This document shows positions 1-8,900 of a stretch of 19,620 nt of DNA, piece after piece. The stretch comes from Allomyces macrogynus ATCC 38327. Taxonomy: Eukaryota > Blastocladiomycota > Blastocladiomycetes > Blastocladiales > Blastocladiaceae. The notes under the pieces were generated by a model. That model was not told where the DNA came from. It did not search any database and worked only from the letters and a program-made list of their open reading frames with translations. A program made the translations under genes and the position numbers. The stretch is from assembly GCA_000151295.1 (NCBI GenBank), contig GG745336.1, positions 8,104 to 27,723 of the forward strand, written 5' to 3'. Each line of letters opens with the position of its first letter. Positions within the stretch are counted from its first letter, which is position 1.

Positions 1-432
1 GCAGTAGATGCCTTCACCATCCCTTGGGGTCAGGAAGAATCATGGATCTTTCCCCCCTGGGCTCTGCTGCCCCATGTCCTGCAGAAGATCCAGGACGATC
101 GGGCCACTGCGACCGTGATCACCCCCTTTTGGCCGTCTCAGGTCTGGTTCCCAGCCCTTCTCCGCCTGGCAGTGGCCCTCCCAGTCCTGCTGCTGAGCGA
201 CGCGGTCTTGCTGCTGGATGGGGTGGAGATGGACCACGCCCCTTCAACTATTCAATTAGTCACGTGGAGGCTGTCTGGCGATTCCGAGCTGAGCATGGAA
301 ATTCTGGACCTGTTGCAGAAGTCGCTGAGTGACGCCTGGCAGAGAGCTCCAGGCGGTCATACGATTCGGCTTGGCGCGGCTGGCTTTGCTGGTGCAAGGC
401 AGTCAATGCCAATCCCCTTCGCCGCTCTGTAG
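1..432 (+). pseudogene. RT/RNase H polyprotein C-terminal end of DIRS-like element (5' truncated by window)
   Basis: Frame 1 is open from the first base to the TAG ending at 432. It begins AVDAFTIPWG and contains FPPWALLPHVLQKI and a run ITPFWPSQVWFPALLRLA. That pattern (an 'avDAf...W' motif, 'fPPw.llp.vL.Ki..dra', then 'vvPfWPsq.Wfp.l') is the stretch that follows the RNase H domain in tyrosine-recombinase retrotransposons. No catalytic RT or RNase H residue lies inside the window. The last about 100 bases overlap the recombinase frame, which opens at 333. Overlapping frames are normal for such elements, so this overlap alone is not proof of damage. Confidence 0.7.
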
Positions 433-1271
433 ACAGTTTGTGCGCGTATCTGATCGCCCAGTGGGAGGCCGGTGGAGTATCTGTCGATACACTGCATGGG
501 CACCGTGCTGCACTTGGCTCCACCTGGGGTCCTTTTGTGGACATGTCTGGTGTGACCGTCAGTGTCTCGACTGACAACACTGTCACTCAGGTCCTGGCGG
601 GGCTCCGTGTCATGAGTGGACCTGCTCCACCCCAGCGCTCTGGCACGTTTGACATAGCCATCATCAATGACCACGTGCGGTCCTGGGGCGACCTTGCATT
701 GCTGGACTTCCGCCAGCTCTTGTGGAGACTGGCATACCTCCTCATTCACTTTGGGAAATGACGCTTCAGCTGCTTGACGCGAATCGCCCCATTGCTGTGT
801 GTGGTGCTCCCTGATAGTCTCTGTGTAACAATTGCAGGCCCAAAGGAGAAGCCGACAGAGTGTGTCGTCATATATCTTCCTCGCACCATGGACGACCATG
901 TCATGGATGTGGGAGCTCATTTTGAGGCGTACCTGCGTGAGTCTGAAGGCAGGCGTCTGGACTTGGCTGAGGATCGACTCTTTGTCTCCACCCGGCCTGG
1001 CGACTGTTGCTTCGTGGTTGCTGACACGATCTCTAACTGGATTCACAAGATCAGCTTTGGGGCCAGCGTTTCCCCGCAGACCTACTGCGCCTACGATTTG
1101 AAGTCCACAGTGTTGTTGTGGATCAACGTGAATGGTGTGCCCAAGGAGGACATCATTCATGACATGTGGGCTTCCTCGTGCACCTTTATGAAGTACTACC
1201 TCCGTCCAGTGATGCTCATGAGGCTTTGCCATCTGCTGCAGACCAATGCGCCTGCAAACCTAGGCACATGA
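333..1271 (+). pseudogene. DIRS-like tyrosine recombinase, degenerate
   Basis: Frame 3 is open from 333 (after a TGA at 330) to 1271, interrupted once by TGA at 759-761. The N-terminal core-binding domain is visible (SAWRGWLCWC... then LCAYLIAQWEAGG). The catalytic domain follows: RFSCLTRIAP after the stop, PRTMDDHVMDVGAHFEAYL, DTISNWIHKI, and the C-terminal box KYYLRPV with the candidate nucleophile Tyr (1194-1199). In the recombinase family a His-x-x-Arg motif is expected where this copy has Tyr-Asp-Leu-Lys (1092-1103), so two catalytic positions appear substituted. With the stop directly before the presumed first catalytic Arg, loss of activity is likely. The alignment was made by eye. Confidence 0.7.
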
Positions 1272-1285
1272 ATGCTGTAGCGTTG
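1263..1285 (+). repeat. Third, partial copy of the inverted-repeat end motif
   Basis: The 23 bases at 1263-1285, overlapping the recombinase stop codon, match 19 of 23 bases of the start of the right repeat arm at 1821 in direct orientation (shared GGCACATGAA and GCGTTG). The same motif occurs inverted at 1362-1384. This puts the element's end motif immediately at the end of the recombinase gene. Confidence 0.55.
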
Positions 1286-1295
1286 TGAAGTGTGA

Positions 1296-1315
1296 TGTAC
1301 AATGGGCATTGTACA
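1296..1315. repeat. Perfect 9-bp palindrome with 2-base centre
   Basis: TGTACAATG at 1296-1304 and CATTGTACA at 1307-1315 are exact reverse complements around GG. The palindrome sits across the outer boundary of the left inverted-repeat arm (1299). It could form a cruciform or be a dimer-binding site; no function can be read from sequence. Confidence 0.7.
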
Positions 1316-1384
1316 AGCTGCCGAAGGCAGTGAAGTGCAATGCTCGTTGTTCGAACACGAACAATGCGGAAGCATTCATGTGCC
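1299..1384 (+). repeat. Left arm of an 86-bp inverted repeat
   Basis: The reverse complement of 1299-1384 aligns without gaps to 1821-1906, with 12 mismatches in 86 columns by my hand count. The arms flank about 436 bp of sequence. Position directly after the recombinase gene suggests terminal or internal repeats of the DIRS-like element. Confidence 0.8.
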
Positions 1385-1695
1385 TCCCACTACGCCCTCC
1401 CTTTCGCTGTGTTCTCGCGACTGTGACTGGTGTGTCATTGTGGTTGGGTTGTGCATTCCCATGCACTTTGTTTCTTCCCTGCTGTTGCTTTTGGCACATT
1501 CTGTGCAGCTTCCGTTTTTGCTTCTTGTTCTGTTTCCGCTTTATCATTGCACTTCATGGGCTTTGTCAGTCCCACTTCATGCGAAGGCTTCGCCATCGCT
1601 GTGTCCCTGCACCAGCCTGCATAGTTGAGCTTGGGTCCATTCCCAGGGGCGCGACCCTTTTGAGGGCCGTGGGGGAGGGGTGCAGGGCCATGTGT

Positions 1696-1740
1696 TGTGA
1701 GGTTTTTTCACCTGACCTTCCTGTCAGGTTTTTCCTCACA
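1696..1740. repeat. Nested hairpin 1 with T-rich internal loops
   Basis: Outer stem TGTGAGG (1696-1702) pairs with CCTCACA (1734-1740). Inner stem ACCTGAC (1710-1716) pairs with GTCAGGT (1723-1729) around CTTCCT. The strands between the stems are TTTTTTC and TTTT. Both stems are perfect. Confidence 0.75.
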
Positions 1741-1783
1741 GGGGCAGCAGGTTTTTCCCGACCCGGGTTTTTTACGCTGCCCC
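1741..1783. repeat. Nested hairpin 2 with T-rich internal loops
   Basis: Outer stem GGGGCAGC (1741-1748) pairs with GCTGCCCC (1776-1783). Inner stem CCCG (1757-1760) pairs with CGGG (1764-1767). The connecting strands are AGGTTTTT and TTTTTTAC. It abuts hairpin 1 with no spacer and has the same outer stem, T-rich loop, inner stem layout. Confidence 0.7.
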
Positions 1784-1785
1784 AG

Positions 1786-1805
1786 GGTTTGTCAACGGTT
1801 TGTCA
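1786..1805 (+). repeat. Two direct copies of GGTTTGTCA, 11-bp period
   Basis: GGTTTGTCA occurs at 1786-1794 and again at 1797-1805, just after hairpin 2 and 15 bp before the right inverted-repeat arm. One helical turn of spacing would suit side-by-side protein binding, for example by the recombinase; that is speculation. Confidence 0.6.
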
Positions 1806-1820
1806 TCAATAGATGAGATA

Positions 1821-1906
1821 GGCACATGAACGCTTCCGCGTTGTTCATGTTCAAACAATGAGCGTTGCACTTCGTTGCCTTGGGCAGCTCATACAATGCC
1901 CACTGT
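1821..1906 (-). repeat. Right arm of the 86-bp inverted repeat
   Basis: Mate of 1299-1384. The differences between the arms are mostly CG in one copy against TG or CA in the other. Beyond 1906 the similarity stops. Confidence 0.8.
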
Positions 1907-2553
1907 CAGGCCCATTTCAGCTGCGAAAATCACAAAATGAAGCAGACACAACTTGCCTGCATCTGGATGGCAGCAGAAGCGTCAAATCGCAATGCTGCCT
2001 CAGTAGGTCATGTGTCCGCGCAGGTCATTTGTTCGCTTGCAAAGCGTTTCCGAAAGCACGCGCAAAGCTAGGGTCACGAGTGTTGGGGTGCAAAATTGCA
2101 TTTTGAACGGATTTTTGAACGCACGCCCTTGCATGTTTGACACTTGAGCGCTTGCATTGCTTGCTCGCCAACTCCGCCTCCATTTTACCATTTGTCACTG
2201 TTACTTTTTGCTCCACTACGGCCTGTGGAGCATTTTGAAATAACGAAAGGCCTGTATTTGCTCCCGTTCCCCTGTGAATGAGGATTGCCGGTGCTCCATC
2301 TGCGCTCGTTGTTCATGGCTTGCTGTGGCTCAAATCGTCAACGTGTGTGGCTCTCTTCCGCTCTGATCAAAGCGCCACCTGTTGAAACGTCACGAACAAC
2401 GAATCAGGACGCGCTGGCGCTGGCCGACTGCACGAGGACCATGGGCCGTGGGTGTCGAGATGGGTGCGCGCGCGGCTGTCGTTGAGCTCCTCGAGGATCA
2501 AAAGTGTTGTGGAAAATCATCGAAAGAATCAGGGCAAGTCAATCTTATTCCTC

Positions 2554-3675
<1,122 letters not shown>

Positions 3676-3929
3676 GGAGGTTGACGTCGGTTCGAGTGTT
3701 GGTCGGGTCGACCATCGTCATCAGCATGGCGCGGCGCGTGCAGCGAACGTGCGCTCGCTGCCAATGGGCGATGCGTGTGTGCTGCTGCTGCTGGCGCTGC
3801 TGCCCTCGACGACAACGACGCGCACCACACTTCAGTCTTCGACCGATCCTCTGCCCTCCACCCTGCCTTCATCCGTGTTGGGCGCCTCGTTCGTGCCTCG
3901 ATACCTCTGCACCCACGGCCATTCGCGAC

Positions 3930-5839
3930 ATGTGGACGACGGGCCTTGCCGCTCCGCCCCCGCGCGCCACAGCCATCATTGTCGCGAGCGGTGCTTCGCT
4001 CCTTCTGCTCCTGGGCCTGCGTCGCTTTCGTCTGGGTCCACGCGCACTACGGCATCTCCCTCGTGTCGGCCCATGGCGATCAATATGCGCCCTGCTACGC
4101 AACCTTGGCGCTCTTGACATGCACGAGCAGCTCGTCGAGGGCCACATGGCTCACGTCAACGCAGTTCGCCGGGAGCTGATTGAGCCTGGCGGCCCAGCAC
4201 CAACCGTCTGGGCGCAGTGGATGTCTGTTTGCCAGCCGAGGCCAAATATCTCAAGCCGGGGGGCTGTGAAGCTAACGTCGCGGTCATTGGCAGGTTTGGC
4301 CATTGGGCGGTCGTCGTGTCGAATCACCATGACATTGAGCTTCTTTCACGATGCGATGGTCGGTGCAAGTTCCACATCCCTTCCTCTTGATGGGCAAGGA
4401 CACTCATCCCATCTTATGTTTCCCTTCTTTCATACAGATTCGCAAGTGGATCTCGTCTCGTTCAGGCAACTCGGCCATGATCTCGCCTTTGATATGTGCC
4501 CGCAAGCAGCAGCTGTACGTCGTGAATACATTCGACTGAGCTGCGCTCGTCTCAAAGTAAAATAAGAACTATGCTCGCTCGCGACTAGGCACTCAGTCAA
4601 GTCCACCGCGACCTCGTCCGCGGTGCCCTCAACTCGCTCGGCCCGGACCAAACCTGGGACACACGTGCCATTCCATTGTCGCCGAGCTCAACCATCTCAC
4701 CCACCCGTCCGTCGCAACCAAGGACCGATGTGCGATCCTCGACGTCGGGAAATGGGCCAACTTGATGGCTATGGACCTCGTTGCGTCGAACGTGTTTGGC
4801 ACCACGCTCGGCGCCGTGGGAAACGCGACCGACCTCCTCGTCGACGCCATTCGCACCACAGTCCACGACACGACGCGCCCGAATGTGCTCGCGCAGCTGT
4901 GGCCGGGACGATGGGACTCGTGGCTGCGTACCAGGATGCGGCAGCACTGGTACCATACGCAGTTCAACAGGTTTGTCGCCAACAAGATTGACGACGGTGT
5001 TGCACTCGTGTATGAAGACCTGCTTCTCCGCCAGCACCATCGCAGCTCGACGGCGTTGGACGTGCCGGCAATGATGCGCAAGTGCGTGCTCCGTGTTCTG
5101 GCCGAGGCACACATTACGCAGCCGACTGTGATTTCGCGCGTTATGATGCGCGCACAGCTGTCGTCCACGTTTATTTGGGTCCGTTTTGAGTGACGGTTTC
5201 GGGATTCTCGGCAAGGGGATGCAATACCGGTTCTCACCGTTTCCTCTCCAAATCCAGGGCGTGGACTCAACCGCGCATGCTCTGCATGCCGTGATCTATT
5301 TGCTCGGTCTCCACCCGGACGTGCAAGACGCTGCGGCTCGCCAAGTGCTCTCTGTCCTGGGCGCCGCGGAAACCTGCCCGCACGCCGACGACCTCGCGCG
5401 TGTGCCCTTCCTTGACCACATTTTCCACGAAGCCCTTCGGCTTTACCCACCAGCTATCCTTCTCCAACCTCGGCGCGTGCTGCAACCGCTCTCACTTCAC
5501 GACGGTACCGTAGTTCCCGCGGGGACGTGGGTGACGTGCGACATTTTGCAGCTGCAGCGCGACATTTGCGGCCTTGCGTTCCATCCCGCACGGTGGGCCA
5601 AACCACATGGTCCTGCGATCGCAACGTGGCACGCGTTTTCCGGCGGCAATCGCGCGTGCCCCGCGCAGGTGATCGCGTCGGCTCAAGTCTTGGCGGTGAT
5701 GGTGACGCTGCTGCGCAAGTATCAATGGCGAGTGGTCGGGAACGCCGCGGCGCTCAACGGTCGGCCCGATTCCGAGCCAGGTTGGCTCAAACTGCATCTG
5801 CGCAACGTGCACGTCGTCTTGCATCGGCGTAAGTTGTGA
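3930..5839 (+). CDS. Cytochrome P450, membrane-anchored (5 exons, one frame break)
   Basis: A haem-thiolate monooxygenase; substrate unknown. From ATG 3930 come a hydrophobic anchor (TAIIVASGASLLLLLGL), a basic stretch and a Pro hinge (LRHLPRVGPW). Proposed exons are 3930-4216, 4294-4358, 4438-4514, 4589-5178 and 5258-5839, with introns of 77, 79, 74 and 79 nt. Landmarks: VWAQ joined to FGHWAVVVSNHHDIELL (early strand and helix B), helix I GVDSTA at 5258, ExxR as EALR at 5429-5440, FHPARW as the PERF-type motif, and the haem loop FSGGNRACPA with the Cys codon at 5657. The region before FHPARW (QRDICGLAF) is a few residues shorter than usual. Spliced length is 1601 nt, one short of a full frame; the break is near 4665-4670. 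The first three junctions are less certain than the last. In-frame sequence continues upstream to an ATG at 3731, but the anchor favours 3930. Confidence 0.82.
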
Positions 5840-5929
5840 ACCTGAATCGATTATGTTCCAAATAACGTGTCAATACGTTGTTGTCATTCATGAACCCTGG
5901 TAAGAGACAGTAGCCGCCGCAACTATATT

Positions 5930-8900
5930 TCAATCCACGTTCACGCGCAGATCCTCAGAACTTCTTGCGGCCGTCTCCTCTCTCCCGTTCTCAGCCGCAC
6001 TGGCAAAGAACGTTTCCAGCTTGCCCGACAAGTCCGGGTGCCGCTCCGAGTCCTCCAAGTACTTGCCGCCCTGCCGCTTCATTTCGCAGGCCAGGAAGCG
6101 GACCAGGTCAGCGCTCTCGGTGAGCGCCTGCAAGTGCCTCTGCCACTTGTGACGAACGTAGTCCTTGAGCCGTGGGTTTGACGCTGCGTCGCGAACAAAT
6201 GTCAGCGCCGGGATCCAAAAATACCATTCCCACGAAGCGTGGAAGGGAAGCGTACCCTTGAGCAAGAGGGCCAAGATCAAAATGGCCGAGTCGCTCATTT
6301 TCATGAACGGCAACTTGGGCCGAAGCCTGCCGACGTGTTCGAGGGCCTTGTTCAAAACGCTCGACACGGTCTTTTCCAAGTAGGTCGTCGTCGGAAGCGA
6401 CACGAGCGGGACCGGCGCGACGCGAACGGGGAGCTTGGACGTGAGTTTTTGCCGGGTGAAGCGCACTGGAGTCCTGAGGAAAGAAACGTCCGTCAGTCTT
6501 GTTTCTTTGGCAACACGATGGAGGCGTCAAGCCGCCGTACCTCATGAACTCGGCAAACGCCACCGCGTCGTGCATGGTGTAGAGCTTGCCGGCGAACTCG
6601 ACGCAGTACTCGGGAGAACCGTCGATTGTGGTTCCCGTGTTGAGGAGCGACACGGGGCAATACCCGAGAAACTCAAACTGCTTCGGGAATCGCACGCGCA
6701 TCGCGCCGCCCGGCTGCGGCATCGGCACGTCGGTCGGGTACGGCACGGCCGTGTACTTGTCCGGGTGTGCCATGAACTCGCCCTGGTGCTTGAGCGAGCA
6801 CAAGTGGTAGACGATCCCCTGCACGGCATTATTCAAGTCAGTGTCGCTCCAACATCATGATCCCGAGCACAACCGCGCACCTTGTACAGCACCGAGAACG
6901 CCCAATCGGGCGGGCACTCATCGTAACAGCTCATGTCCAGCGACACGGGGCAGTAGCCCTTTGTCGGCCCGGACGGCGTCGTGAACCGGTGCAGGTGCAC
7001 GCGGAACGCCGGCGCGGGCCGGCCGCGAATGACCCCATCGAGGAGCGCCGATTGTCGTTGCACAAGCGCCAGGACCTCGCGCACGACCGACGCCTTGATG
7101 AGCCACTTGGACTGGTCGGCCGACTCGGCGACGACATTATCCCAGTCGCGGCGCCACTGCTTGAGCGTCCCGGCGTGGATGCTCGCGTCGTACGCGGCGC
7201 GCGCCGCGTGAAAGACTTCGGGGAACGGCAACGCGCTCTGGTGCACGCGCTCGAGCAGCGCCGCATTCGGAGCGTCGAGCTCAATGACCAGGTCGGGCGA
7301 GCCGCGTACCTCGTAGAACGCGTCCGTCAAATCCGACTTGGCCACGTCGTCGAGCCCCGCGGGAAGCGTTTCCAGGATCCACCCCGTTGGGCACCGTCGC
7401 ATCAAGAGCGCCATGACTTGAGCCAGCGGTTGACCCGACAGCGCCGACCCGGAACGTAGTTGCCGTTGCAGCTGCGAGACGAGTCCCAGTGGGTGCACCG
7501 TCTCACAGTTGCCCTCGTTGAGCAAGAGCTCGAGTGCCGTCTCGAGGTTGAGAATCGGGAGACCGAGCATGCGCGAGAGCTCGCGAGCTAGTGTCGACTT
7601 GCCCGTGAGCGGAGGGCCCGTGAGCGCGATGTGAAGCGGGAAGTAGGGGCCGAGCCGTTCTCGGTGCAGGTACGACGACGGTCGATCGGCAAAGGCCTGC
7701 ATGTCGGCGTCGAGCAAAGCGATAAGAAGCAGCAAGTCTGGCGAGTGGATCAGTGATCAAACTGCGCACCTGAAGCCGACGTCTCCCCTTCAGCCAATAC
7801 ACGTGGTTGCCGAGCATGAACGGGTGGGTGCCAAAGACGCGCGGCGAGAGCATGGTTTGATCCTCCAACGACACAGGGCAGAGTCGACTGGACAAGTCAA
7901 GCAAGGAACAACCACGCGTCAGCCCCATCACGCAGGGTCCCATGCAACGCAGGTGGCGGAAACGAACCCGTATGGACTCGGCGACTTGAACCCAAGACGG
8001 AGCAATTCATCGGCCTGGTCGGCCATGAGTTCCCGGCCGCGATTGAGAATGTCGCCGCGCTACCGTAGCAAATATCGCGCCAAACGTGAGAAAGTGCGGA
8101 TCGAAGAATGACGACGAGAAGCGGAGCAAAGAGCCGACAACGTACACAGTCCAGCACAGCAGCGAGTCGTGTCGTGATCGTGTTCAAAATGACGCGCTGG
8201 CATCGAGCGGCATTCACTTCCACGCACGGCAGCGAGTAAGTTTCGAGTGCAGCAACAATGTCGTCGATTTCGGCCAAGTCCTTTTCCGCCCTATCGAGGA
8301 AAGCGTACCCCCCATCGTTCAGTCAGCCATGCCTGCCAAAATAGACGAGGAACAGAATGTCCAAAACCCACATCGCAGCCAGATCCTGCTTCAGCGTGTC
8401 GATCGGGTTGTCCTCGTCCCCCTCCTCGGCCTTGATCGACTCGAGGTGCGGGTTGTCCTTGAGGTAGACCGGCAGCAGCCGCTCGACAATGATGCCCGGG
8501 TCGATGCGGAACGTGATAAACCCGTCGGGAAACCATCCACGTTCCACGAGTCCCTCGGCCTCGGCCTTGAACCGCGGGAACCCCTCCAAAATGAACCCGC
8601 GCTGCGCAAACGGCGCGCCCTGGAACAGACCAATCATGACTGTGTCGAGCGCCGAGCCCTGAAGTGGCGCCTCGGGGTCAACGTCGTCGAGATCGTGACC
8701 CTTGGACCGCAGATCGCGAATGTACTCGGAAAAGACGACGGGGACCATGCCGTGGCGGCCGGCAAGCACCTTGGAAATCGTACTCTACACACAGCCACGC
8801 AAAGTGAGCTCGAGGAGCCGGGTGCGCCGAACAGTCATGGCAAATCGGAAACCGGCCGAACCTTGCCGGACCCCTGTGGGCCCAAGAAGCACAAACGCCG

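Larger units (their letters stand above)
1..1271 (+). mobile_element. DIRS-like tyrosine-recombinase retrotransposon, 3' portion, decayed
   Basis: Two overlapping coding frames encode the end of a reverse transcriptase/RNase H polyprotein followed by a tyrosine recombinase, the order found in DIRS-type elements, which integrate with a recombinase instead of a DDE integrase. The left end lies outside the window. The recombinase frame has an internal TGA and altered catalytic residues, so this copy looks dead. The stretch after it (to about 2300) carries inverted and direct repeats that may be the element terminus. Assignment rests on motif recognition; the DIRS class is inferred from the polyprotein-then-recombinase order, and Ngaro- or PAT-like relatives are not excluded. 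Confidence 0.8.
1272..2553. other. Non-coding stretch: retrotransposon terminus and downstream flank
   Basis: No credible gene. The open frames between the repeat arms are C/T-rich with no recognisable protein. Besides the repeats listed separately there is a hairpin TGCTCCAC (2209-2216) / GTGGAGCA (2225-2232). The right end (about 2300-2553) should hold the 3' untranslated region of the enoyl-CoA hydratase gene, which ends at 2554 on the minus strand. The outer limit of the mobile element cannot be placed. Confidence 0.6.

Noticed and set aside
333..432. Frame change between the RNase H end and the recombinase as a mutation
   Set aside because: The two frames overlap by about 100 bases, which is a normal layout for DIRS-type elements, so no damage needs to be assumed here.
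357..1232. Long minus-strand open frame of about 290 codons
   Set aside because: It is antisense to the tyrosine-recombinase coding sequence and has no recognisable domain; the plus-strand frames carry the motifs.
1710..1735. Hairpin followed by T-run as a bacterial-type terminator
   Set aside because: The sequence is eukaryotic, with introns and retroelements throughout, and the hairpin is nested inside a larger one rather than ending a transcript.
1285..1812. Plus-strand open frame between the inverted-repeat arms
   Set aside because: Its Cys/Phe/Leu-rich translation reflects C/T-rich non-coding repeat sequence and shows no domain.
4616..4686. 71-nt intron to explain the P450 frame change
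   Set aside because: It has GT-AG ends and the right phase, but would remove sequence that fits the helix C to D region, so a missing base is preferred. Not excluded.
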